A stretch of DNA of 5,734 nt from Methanocalculaceae archaeon (GTDB lineage Archaea; Halobacteriota; Methanomicrobia; Methanomicrobiales; Methanocorpusculaceae). Both the position numbers and the translations under genes were made by a program. The notes under the pieces were generated by a model that was given only the letters and a program-made list of their open reading frames with translations, did no database searches and was not told the DNA's origin. Shown here one piece after another: positions 1 to 4,906 of the stretch (positions are counted from its first letter, which is position 1; every line of letters begins with the position of its first letter). The stretch is taken from positions 1 through 5,734 of the forward strand of contig JAIRRQ010000002.1 of NCBI GenBank assembly GCA_031255895.1. Direction: 5' to 3'.

Positions 1-2
1 TG

Positions 3-137
3 CAGGTATGGACGAGTGGTCGTGTTTCTGCAGAGTGTTTTGAGGCGTTGATCGGTGCCGCATACATGGATGGTGGCGTTGATGCCACAACGACTATCAT
101 TAAAATCGCTCGTATGTTGCGCAGTTCAGAAAAATAA
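3..137 (+). CDS. Ribonuclease III domain protein, C-terminal fragment
   Basis: The gene runs in from the left edge; its first complete codon is at 3 and it ends with TAA at 135-137, leaving 44 visible residues. The fragment contains AECFEALIGAAYMDGG, the second signature of the RNase III fold (usual form A-D-x-x-E-A-L-I-G-A-x-Y-x-D-G-G). This helix supplies catalytic acidic residues for metal-dependent cleavage of double-stranded RNA. The Glu at 42-44 matches the invariant catalytic Glu (E117 in E. coli). The residue three before it, usually Asp (D114 in E. coli), is Glu here. The protein stops about 20 residues after the motif, so no double-stranded RNA-binding domain follows, unlike bacterial RNase III. 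It may be a domain-only RNase III acting in rRNA or tRNA processing, but the N-terminal catalytic motif lies outside the window. Family call fairly sure; exact role open. Confidence 0.72.
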   Translation, partial: QVWTSGRVSAECFEALIGAAYMDGGVDATTTIIKIARMLRSSEK

Positions 138-256
138 CATAAATTTAAGAAAAAATCAGATGTTTTTCATTCAACACAGGTATTTTTCTGTGATCTATTT
201 TTATTTTTCAGATTTTATAGTAATGTAAGATGCTGTACTTACTACAAGTCTAAAAA
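138..256 (+). terminator. T-rich termination zone after the RNase III gene
   Basis: Downstream of the TAA the sequence turns strongly AT-rich. A short inverted repeat, CACAG and CTGTG around an 8-nt T-rich loop (about 175-192), is followed by several T tracts up to about 210. Archaeal transcription commonly ends at U-rich tracts, with or without a hairpin, so this is a reasonable termination region. I see no gene in 138-256. Confidence 0.4.
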
Positions 257-500
257 ATGTCTCCCGCTAATCAAGATGCCAATGTTATATTTCATCAATG
301 TAAAACGTCTCGACCCCACGTTGTGTGTCAGTGTTGCATGAAGATCCATCTCATTTATCGTAGGTATGATATATAATTCCGAGGGGTTTCAGTGTTCTCA
401 TTGTAATAAATAATTTTCATTTTGCATGGAACTATTTTTGAGAACTCAGAGGGTGAACTATGCAAATGGTTCGGGCTCGATATTACGAATCATGTGAACA

Positions 501-524
501 TTGATATATAGATTGATATATCAA
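501..524 (+). repeat. 12-bp tandem duplication with palindrome
   Basis: TTGATATATAGA (501-512) is followed directly by TTGATATATCAA (513-524). The two units share TTGATATAT, and the second is a perfect 12-bp palindrome. The unit is 12 bp, so the duplication keeps the reading frame. It sits inside the transposase relic where the frame changes, so it may be a slippage scar. TATA-like content also makes it a possible chance promoter. Confidence 0.5.
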
Positions 525-701
525 CAAGATGGTTTCATATCTCATCCAATTTTAAAAAATTTTCATTGGAATTGTGTTTATTATCACCGTATTTGTAACA
601 ATGCGGATCATAATACAACGATTTTATGGGAAAACATTCGAAATCAGTTTCAAAATGAAGAGGGAGTTGACTTGATGTCCATGCCATTGAGAGGGATCAT
701 C

Positions 702-719
702 TTCTCTCTCTCTCTCTCC
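702..719 (+). repeat. CT dinucleotide microsatellite
   Basis: About eight CT/TC units form a pure pyrimidine tract on the plus strand. It marks the right boundary of the transposase relic and lies next to a hairpin (719-737). It is a simple repeat prone to slippage, and no protein-coding meaning is likely. Confidence 0.7.
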
Positions 720-758
720 TGAAAGCACCAGTTTCAGCAAAAATAGTAGTTTTCACTT
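719..758 (-). terminator. Hairpin and T tract downstream of the CDP-alcohol phosphatidyltransferase gene
   Basis: CTGAAA (719-724) and TTTCAG (732-737) form a perfect 6-bp stem with a 7-nt loop. Read on the minus strand, transcription leaving the gene first meets a T5 run (complement of 739-743) and then this hairpin. The order is the reverse of a bacterial terminator, but a U-rich stretch alone often suffices in archaea. The inverted repeat could instead be a border of the decayed element. Confidence 0.35.
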
Positions 759-1400
759 TTATTTATAGGTGCCGTGACAGTGTGCAATGTAGTTAATCCT
801 TTGCAGAGCGGAAAGATTCGTACAGATGGCAATGAGAATTACCGCGATCCAGATCTGGTTGATGATACTAAAGAAGATGAGGCAGATAATAGTCTCGGGC
901 CTGCCGAAAAAACCGATTCCTTCCAGAGGATCGTCGATTTTACCATCCTCTCTTTTTGTGTAACCGATTTCTGCATAGGTAACTGGTTTGATGAATGTGT
1001 TCATTAGTGAACCGATAATGGCAAGACTAAAGATTGCGGTGTCGATCCTGGATGAAACTGTGAGATACTGAGAGATGATGGTCGTTTCGGAGAGACCTAT
1101 TCCGAGAAGGACAAGCCCATCCACGTATTTGTCGATGATCCAGTCGAGTACTGCGCCAAAATCGCTCTGGCAATTAGTTTTCCGGGCAACATTTCCATCG
1201 ACGAGGTCTAGAATTGTGGAGATCGCGAGTAAGATACTGCCGAGGAGGAACATACGCTGCATGTAGCAGACAGCGCAGCCGATTCCGAAAACGAGGGAAA
1301 GTATTGTAATTTGGTTTGGTTTGAATCCAATTCGGATGAAGACGTTGCTGATTGGATCAATGCAACCAATCAGTTGGGGACGAAGAGCGGTAATATTCAT
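759..1400 (-). CDS. CDP-alcohol phosphatidyltransferase family protein, possibly archaetidylinositol phosphate synthase
   Basis: This integral membrane enzyme should transfer a phosphoalcohol headgroup onto CDP-archaeol in archaeal polar-lipid synthesis. The full family signature D-x2-D-G-x2-A-R-x8-G-x3-D-x3-D is intact: D65, D68, G69, A72, R73, G82, D86 and D90, the acidic residues binding two metal ions and CDP. At 213 aa it has a typical single-domain length. Hydrophobic segments lie near residues 29-66, 92-110, 121-140 and 169-195. A loop with GFFGRPE (163-169) resembles the RPER-type element I associate with archaetidylinositol phosphate synthases, so inositol-1-phosphate is the favoured acceptor. 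Glycerol phosphate or serine cannot be excluded. The ATG at 1400 follows AGGTTATC on the minus strand, a weak Shine-Dalgarno match. The gene is divergent from arfC and appears monocistronic. Family certain; acceptor inferred. Confidence 0.9.
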   Translation of the reverse strand: MNITALRPQLIGCIDPISNVFIRIGFKPNQITILSLVFGIGCAVCYMQRMFLLGSILLAISTILDLVDGNVARKTNCQSDFGAVLDWIIDKYVDGLVLLGIGLSETTIISQYLTVSSRIDTAIFSLAIIGSLMNTFIKPVTYAEIGYTKREDGKIDDPLEGIGFFGRPETIICLIFFSIINQIWIAVILIAICTNLSALQRINYIAHCHGTYK

Positions 1401-1516
1401 GATAACCTAACTGCATCAAATGTCTGACAGGTGTGGGATGATGCATTTTTGGACGGGATTTCTATACCAAATATTCTTTAGCTTTTATTTCTATATGAAT
1501 CAAGAGGAAATATTTC
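1401..1516. promoter_or_regulatory. Divergent promoter region between the CDP-alcohol phosphatidyltransferase gene and arfC
   Basis: This 116-bp spacer must hold start signals for both genes. For arfC, AT-rich TATA-like stretches lie at about 1467-1476 (CCAAATATTC) and 1488-1496 (TTTCTATAT). The first would place a transcript start just before the AGAGGA ribosome-binding site at 1503-1508, which sits 8 nt before the ATG at 1517. That site favours 1517 over the in-frame ATG at 1523. For the minus-strand gene I see no clear TATA box close to its start. No obvious shared operator was found. Confidence 0.4.
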
Positions 1517-2194
1517 ATGAATATGATACTGCATAAACCCCACGTGTTGATGATCTCTGAGATTACGGCGGATGGAAAACTCACACTGAAACGCGGTGCT
1601 TCCAGCAAGATTCTGATGAAACATATGTCGCAGGAAGCAACGATCTTACTACATGAGACTCGTGCGGCCTATGATGCAATAATGGTCGGATCTTCTACCA
1701 TCAAGATCGACAATTCCTTTTTGACAGTGCGCATGGTCCCTGGAATTAGTCCGCTTCGGGTGATTCCTTCGAGCATGGCGGATATTCCTCTGAATGCAAA
1801 TGTGCTGGATGTCTCAGTCGTGCCTACTGTTGTTGCAGTGTCTGCTGCGGCTCCAGTGGATCGGGTCGCATCGCTTCGGAAGAAGGGGGTCTTTGTAGTT
1901 GTTGCAGGAGAGGAGATGGTGGATCTTCCGGTATTGATGGATATTTTGTATCGAAAATTTTCGGTACGGAAATTGATTGTTGAGGGTGGTCCTACACTGA
2001 ACTGGCACATGCTGTACCACCATCTGGTGGACGAGATACGATTAATTCATTTGCCGTTTATTGTGGGTGGAACTGATACTCCGTCGCTGGTTGGAGGGAT
2101 GCACGTAGATTCGGAGGAGCAGATGATCCGACTTGAACTTTCTGAGATGCGGATGGTTGGTACAAATTTAGTTACAGAGTATCGTGTACTCTAA
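1517..2194 (+). CDS. arfC: 2,5-diamino-6-(ribosylamino)-4(3H)-pyrimidinone 5'-phosphate reductase
   Basis: The enzyme reduces the ribose of 2,5-diamino-6-ribosylamino-pyrimidinone 5'-phosphate to ribityl with NAD(P)H. This is the third step of the archaeal Arf route to riboflavin, whose diaminouracil intermediate also feeds coenzyme F420. The 225-aa length matches the M. jannaschii enzyme (MJ0671, about 224 aa), and there is no fused deaminase domain, unlike bacterial RibD. Family marks of this dihydrofolate-reductase-like fold are ITADGKL (16-22), the VGSSTIKIDNSFLTVR block (57-72; usual form GxxTxxxDNPxLTVR), VEGGPTLN (155-162) in the cofactor-binding region, and LPFIVGGTDTPSLVGG (169-184). 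One small departure is Ser for the usual Pro in DNPxLTVR. AGAGGA at 1503-1508 supports the ATG at 1517. The gene is probably single, divergent from the upstream gene and convergent with rlmH. Confidence 0.92.
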   Translation: MNMILHKPHVLMISEITADGKLTLKRGASSKILMKHMSQEATILLHETRAAYDAIMVGSSTIKIDNSFLTVRMVPGISPLRVIPSSMADIPLNANVLDVSVVPTVVAVSAAAPVDRVASLRKKGVFVVVAGEEMVDLPVLMDILYRKFSVRKLIVEGGPTLNWHMLYHHLVDEIRLIHLPFIVGGTDTPSLVGGMHVDSEEQMIRLELSEMRMVGTNLVTEYRVL

Positions 2195-2198
2195 AGTG

Positions 2199-2247
2199 CA
2201 AAAATATCTATGCAATTTGCAGATATCGAGTTATCCAGTGTTTTTTG
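2199..2247. terminator. Probable bidirectional terminator between arfC and rlmH
   Basis: ATATCT (2204-2209) pairs with AGATAT (2221-2226) across an 11-nt interval that contains a further TGC/GCA pairing. For the minus strand (rlmH operon), the stem is followed directly by a T5 run, the complement of A's at 2200-2204, giving a classic hairpin plus U-tract. For the plus strand (arfC), a T6 tract at 2241-2246 lies 14 nt after the stem. The position between two convergent stop codons fits a shared terminator. Confidence 0.55.
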
Positions 2248-2267
2248 TTGTTATTATCTCTTATAGA

Positions 2268-2744
2268 TCATTTATGATATGGTTCACCGCGCAGAATTCG
2301 GAAACCTCGATAAATTTGTTCACATAATATCAATCGGATCATCGTATGCGTAAATGTCAGCCGGGAAAATGACATCTTCCAATCTGCCGCTGCGAGAATC
2401 ATCGATGACAGACCTAGTGCCCCTCCGATTATAAAACACACATTTCTCCCTAAAAGCTCCACTTTTCCCAACAATGTTGCAATCTCTTCGCTTGCAATCA
2501 ACGGTGCATGGGGGTCCAGAGCAATCGTTAAAAATCCTGGTTTTATTTTGGCCAGAATCTTCTCGCATTCCCGCTTCTTTATTTGCATCTCTGCGGATAT
2601 TGATACTCTCTCTGGCACCCTCACTTCTGAAAGCTCTGTCACGAAAACAGTAGCATATGGTCTCAATCGCTTCATAAACTCGGCGATTCCTTCATTTAGA
2701 TAACTGTCTTTGATCCTGCCAACACATAATATCTGAATCTGCAT
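2268..2744 (-). CDS. rlmH: 23S rRNA (pseudouridine-1915-N3)-methyltransferase RlmH
   Basis: RlmH is a SPOUT-fold, S-adenosylmethionine-dependent methyltransferase. In bacteria it methylates N3 of pseudouridine 1915 in helix 69 of 23S rRNA, within assembled ribosomes. The 158-aa length matches the bacterial family (about 155-159). Signatures are an N-terminal beta strand ending CVGRIK (7-12), the knot's cofactor loop FIIGGALGLS (104-113), the segment SRLTFTHTMIRLIL (127-140), EQIYRGFRI (142-150) and the diagnostic C-terminal GEPYHK (153-158). All are intact, so the gene looks functional. GAGG (minus-strand bases 2756-2753), 8 nt before the ATG and inside the preceding ORF, supports this start. 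The upstream ORF's TGA ends exactly where this ATG begins, so translation is probably coupled. The target in archaea is inferred from the bacterial enzyme. The gene is mainly bacterial with some archaeal members, so old transfer is plausible. Confidence 0.93.
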   Translation of the reverse strand: MQIQILCVGRIKDSYLNEGIAEFMKRLRPYATVFVTELSEVRVPERVSISAEMQIKKRECEKILAKIKPGFLTIALDPHAPLIASEEIATLLGKVELLGRNVCFIIGGALGLSSMILAAADWKMSFSRLTFTHTMIRLILCEQIYRGFRILRGEPYHK

Positions 2745-3032
2745 TCAGGTATCCTCGTTCATGCTTGTGTCCAATTCCATCATTTTTGTGAAGCATTCAA
2801 TTTCATCGTGAAAATAATTTCTCTCCTCAAGTGCATGTTTTTCCACATGCCATCCTGGTACAAAGTCAGAGTGATTCTCTAGAATTTTCCCTTCGGCGGC
2901 AACTGTAAGATCAAACATACTTTGTTGCGGATTGTTCGGACAGCGACAGTAGAGTAAATTCAGCTCCACCGCATTTTCGCGTTTCATTTTCGTCACTCGT
3001 GTGAATGTTTCCGCGTGTTGTTCGTACGACAT
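2745..3032 (-). CDS. Conserved-looking small hypothetical protein co-transcribed with rlmH
   Basis: I do not recognise this protein. From the chosen ATG it is 95 aa, soluble and rich in acidic residues, Met and His, with no membrane segment, signal peptide or familiar motif. It has a CxC pair (CRC) in its first half and a mostly charged, probably helical C-terminal half (EKHALEERNYFHDEIEC). The frame ends in TGA directly against the rlmH ATG and contains the rlmH Shine-Dalgarno sequence, the best evidence that it is real. Two further in-frame ATGs lie upstream, at 3038 and 3059, and the longest version has 104 aa. I prefer 3032 or 3038 because a TATA-like box at 3061-3072 would start transcription close to there, making the message leaderless, and because no Shine-Dalgarno precedes any candidate. 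A link to ribosome modification is only positional. Confidence 0.65.
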   Translation of the reverse strand: MSYEQHAETFTRVTKMKRENAVELNLLYCRCPNNPQQSMFDLTVAAEGKILENHSDFVPGWHVEKHALEERNYFHDEIECFTKMMELDTSMNEDT

Positions 3033-3059
3033 TTGCATAAATGCAAAACATGATAGCAC

Positions 3060-3076
3060 ATATGTATTTTTTGGTT
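3060..3076 (-). promoter_or_regulatory. TATA-like promoter of the hypothetical ORF-rlmH operon
   Basis: On the minus strand ACCAAAAAATACATATG (3076-3060) resembles an archaeal BRE plus TATA element. With the usual spacing of about 25 nt the transcript would begin near 3038-3032, at or just before in-frame ATG codons. This would give a leaderless mRNA, consistent with the lack of a Shine-Dalgarno sequence there. Confidence 0.4.
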
Positions 3077-3391
3077 AACTGGTTGGGTCGATTCAAACGT
3101 TTCACTCTCATATGATTCATTTCTGATTTTCACTAACACCATTTCCTTTTGTGGATGTACAAAGTTGTCCTTTAGGTACGGTTCGATTAGTCTATTACTT
3201 TATTTTAGTATTTCACAGATTCCATCTCTCTCTGCGCGATCTGGTAGAGCCGCAACTGCAGACAGTATCACAATATTATTTGATGTGTTTTTGGAAACAA
3301 TTTGCAAACATTAATCAATTGTTTCATAAATATTTCAATCATTTTTATAGTTGATGCGTACAAATCCAATGCAGAATCATCATTCGCTTCT
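3077..3391. other. AT-rich gap without an intact gene
   Basis: No frame gives a convincing protein on either strand. One minus-strand fragment at 3200-3283 reads ILSAVAALPDRAERDGICEI and then a stop. It looks more protein-like than its surroundings and is in the same frame as the decayed reading frame to its right, so it may be the eroded 3' end of that gene. The stretch is otherwise AT-rich, with short T tracts and no clear repeat or structured RNA. Confidence 0.4.
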
Positions 3392-3884
3392 TCATTCAAA
3401 ATCGGTTGCAGTCATCTTGTCATACCATCGAATGTTGTACTGATATCTCCTTCGAATGTCGCAAAATTCACGTAACACACCTGCATACGTTACAATCGCT
3501 ACATCGGTATTATCTCTCTCCACCCGCACATGCGCAAAGAGCAATCAGAATACGCGATTTGTCAGGTAATCCTTGTTCGATAGAAATGGACACTTTGTAT
3601 CGAATGCCATTGTCGCAAACATGATCCAATCATATTTTCGCACCAGTTGGTCATATTCTTTTTTGCATCTTTGTAATGTTCCATTATCAAAGATGATTCT
3701 CTATGATAGAGTTCACGATTTCTATCGATCGGTTTTGCAAAAACAAATCTTAGATATCCATCATGCATGTACATTCCTGTGGTAGTGTTATATTACTTGT
3801 TCTCTCTACTACACCCTGTTTCTGCAAAATTTTTCCTATCGTAGATTGCCGAATCCCATCGTTAGAAATAGACGTGATGGATAA
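3392..3884 (-). pseudogene. Decayed minus-strand gene of unknown family
   Basis: Three minus-strand segments in different frames join into a protein-like reading. Segment 1 (3884-3750) has GIRQSTIGKILQKQGVVER, which looks like a helix-turn-helix of the kind seen in regulators and transposase N-termini. Segment 2 (about 3774-3660) reads GYLRFVFAKPIDRNRELYHR and then a charged helix. Segment 3 (about 3660-3392) continues with EYDQLVRKYDWIMFATMAF, crosses one in-frame TGA (3547-3545), and goes on in the same frame with IVTYAGVLREF and YQYNIRWYDKM to a final TGA. At least two frameshifts and one internal stop make it a pseudogene if it is a gene at all. I cannot name the family. Its HTH-like start may mean a mobile-element or regulator origin, but no catalytic motif is visible. 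Short plus-strand frames here look like shadows of this reading. Confidence 0.4.
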
Positions 3885-3892
3885 TTAATTAT
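3881..3892. promoter_or_regulatory. 12-bp AT palindrome just before nifB
   Basis: ATAATTAATTAT is a perfect palindrome ending 4 nt before the nifB ATG. It is too close to the start codon to be the TATA box of a normal leadered or leaderless nifB message, so it may be an operator or simply AT-rich leader. A TATA-like GTTATATT at 3787-3794 is an alternative nifB promoter that would give a leader of roughly 80 nt. No Shine-Dalgarno sequence lies at a normal distance from the ATG. The GGAA-N6-TTCC type operator known for NrpR in other methanogens is not seen. Confidence 0.3.
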
Positions 3893-3896
3893 AATC

Positions 3897-4799
3897 ATGG
3901 TACATAGTAGCTCTACGCCTGCACAGGCTCTTCCTTACGATCCTGAAACACTCCGACGCATCAATGAACATCCTTGCTATAGCCCAGAGGCACGTCATTC
4001 CTTCGGTCGTTGCCATGTTGCAGTTGCTCCCAAATGCAATATTCAGTGCAATTACTGCGTCCGTGATTTTGATTGTGTCAATGAATCACGACCAGGTGTT
4101 GCTAGCAAGATTCTTCAGCCAGGGGAAGCGCTAGAGCGCATTGATGAAGTTGTCAATAAGATGAAACACATCAAGGTTGTTGGTATCGCAGGTCCTGGGG
4201 ATCCACTTGCAAACCAAGAGACTTTTGAAACGCTCCGTCTGGTTCATGAGAAGTATCCTGACACAATCCTCTGCATCAGTACAAATGGTCTTCTTTTGTT
4301 GGACAAAATTGATGAACTGGAAAAATATGGTGTGCGAAACATCACCGTTACCCTCAATGCGCTCGATCCTGCAATCGGTGAGAAGATTTACTCCTTTGTT
4401 GAGTACGGCGACAAAAAATATCAAGGTCATGAGGCTGCCAATCTTCTAATTTCCTACCAGCTTGCAGGAATTGAAGAGGCGATAAAGAGAAGAATGTTGG
4501 TAAAGATCAACACTGTGTATATCCCAGGAGTAAATGATACTCACGTACCTGAAATAGCTCAAAGAGTTGGTGTAATGGGCGTGTTCAATTTCAACATAAT
4601 TCCCATTATCCCCCAGTACAAGTTCAGGGATCTAATCCCACCGACTCCTGCTGAAAAAGCTCACATGCATGAACTTTGTGCTCCTTACGTTCGTCAGATG
4701 CGTCATTGCCAACGTTGTCGTGCGGATGCTATCGGCATGCTCGGTGAAAATTTGCAAAACGATCTCGACTGCTGTGGTAAGGGTGGCGGTCCAGTATAG
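3897..4799 (+). CDS. nifB: Stand-alone NifB-type radical SAM protein (FeMo-cofactor precursor synthase)
   Basis: NifB fuses two [4Fe-4S] clusters and inserts a carbide and a sulfur from S-adenosylmethionine, forming the 8Fe-9S-C NifB-co precursor of nitrogenase cofactors. The 300-aa protein is the short archaeal form with no C-terminal NifX-like domain. Key marks are HPCYS (25-29), the radical SAM triad C47, C51, C54 in CNIQCNYC (CX3CX2C), C60 followed by VNESRPGV (61-68), the SAM-binding GIAGPGDPL (96-104), IPGVND (209-214) and the C-terminal C261-x-x-C264 in CQRCRADAIGMLGE. All cysteines expected for three clusters are present. After C54 the sequence reads VRDFDC where many family members have NRKFDC. 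The protein ends in a Cys-Cys, Gly-rich tail. The ATG at 3897 is the only upstream start in frame, and there is no nifHDKEN gene in the window. It is followed by a T tract, so it is probably monocistronic. Activity is inferred from conserved residues. Confidence 0.93.
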   Translation: MVHSSSTPAQALPYDPETLRRINEHPCYSPEARHSFGRCHVAVAPKCNIQCNYCVRDFDCVNESRPGVASKILQPGEALERIDEVVNKMKHIKVVGIAGPGDPLANQETFETLRLVHEKYPDTILCISTNGLLLLDKIDELEKYGVRNITVTLNALDPAIGEKIYSFVEYGDKKYQGHEAANLLISYQLAGIEEAIKRRMLVKINTVYIPGVNDTHVPEIAQRVGVMGVFNFNIIPIIPQYKFRDLIPPTPAEKAHMHELCAPYVRQMRHCQRCRADAIGMLGENLQNDLDCCGKGGGPV

Positions 4800-4809
4800 A
4801 TTGTTGATA

Positions 4810-4827
4810 ACTTTCTTCTATTTTTTC
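4810..4827 (+). terminator. T-rich terminator after nifB
   Basis: Pyrimidine-rich sequence leads into a T6 run (4821-4826) within 30 nt of the nifB stop, with no strong hairpin. This matches U-tract termination in archaea and separates nifB from the downstream regulator, which has its own promoter-like sequence. Confidence 0.45.
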
Positions 4828-4880
4828 GTGATCATCTCAAATGCATCATATTTCTAGAGGGAATCTTTTTACGGATTAGA

Positions 4881-4906
4881 CACTTACAATATATAAGTTG
4901 CAATAT
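4881..4906 (+). promoter_or_regulatory. Promoter/operator candidate of the ArsR-like gene
   Basis: An inverted repeat, ACTTA (4882-4886) and TAAGT (4894-4898), encloses the TATA-like AATATATAA. CAATAT is repeated directly at 4887-4892 and 4901-4906. A TATA box with a symmetric flank directly before a wHTH regulator gene suggests autoregulation, but this is inference. The box lies only about 12-15 nt before the ATG at 4905, so the transcript might start at or inside the annotated beginning. No Shine-Dalgarno sequence is visible. Confidence 0.35.

Larger units (their letters stand above)
257..722 (+). pseudogene. Degenerate IS1595/ISXO2-type transposase relic
   Basis: No single frame is open, but three frames read in order give a recognisable transposase N-terminus. 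The first frame (257-376) has CQCC, a CxxC pair, at 326-337. A second frame (about 360-410) gives YNSEGFQCSHCNK with the second CxxC (393-404). Together they form a zinc ribbon. The first frame resumes after a stop and gives GTIFENSEGELCKWFG (428-475), closely matching the GTIFE-x-S-x-x-P-L-x-K-W-F block of IS1595/ISXO2 (IS1016-like) transposases. A third frame (501-722) contains FHWNCVYYHRI, plausibly the helix-turn-helix that follows in this family. The DDE/DDN catalytic core should come next but is absent: the relic runs into a CT repeat and the neighbouring gene's 3' side. It therefore has several frame changes, internal stops and a lost 3' half. The zinc ribbon and GTIFENS block are seen directly; the family name rests on recollection of family consensus. 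Confidence 0.6.

Noticed and set aside
774..1266. Plus-strand open frames opposite the CDP-alcohol phosphatidyltransferase gene.
   Set aside because: They are antisense shadows of a gene with a complete family signature and have no recognisable motif of their own.
1669..2023. Minus-strand open frames inside arfC.
   Set aside because: Low-complexity Thr/Ser-rich translations opposite a well-supported gene.
3231..3275. tRNA-like string CTGGTAGAGC followed by ACTGCAGA, resembling a D-arm and the anticodon loop of tRNA-Cys.
   Set aside because: The anticodon stem halves do not pair, the D stem is imperfect, and there is no T arm or matching acceptor stem. It overlaps a minus-strand protein-like fragment, so chance similarity is more likely.
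3151..3785. Plus-strand open frames in the gap before nifB.
   Set aside because: No Shine-Dalgarno sequence or recognisable motif, and composition biased to aromatic, Cys and His residues as expected from AT-rich antisense sequence. The minus strand gives a more protein-like reading.
3750..3884. Naming the HTH-like fragment upstream of nifB as an IS481 or IS3 integrase.
   Set aside because: The helix-turn-helix resemblance is generic, and the expected Trp/Asp motifs of the integrase core do not follow in any frame.
4131..4449. Overlapping open frames within nifB on both strands.
   Set aside because: Shadows of a gene whose cluster cysteines and family motifs are all in the main frame.
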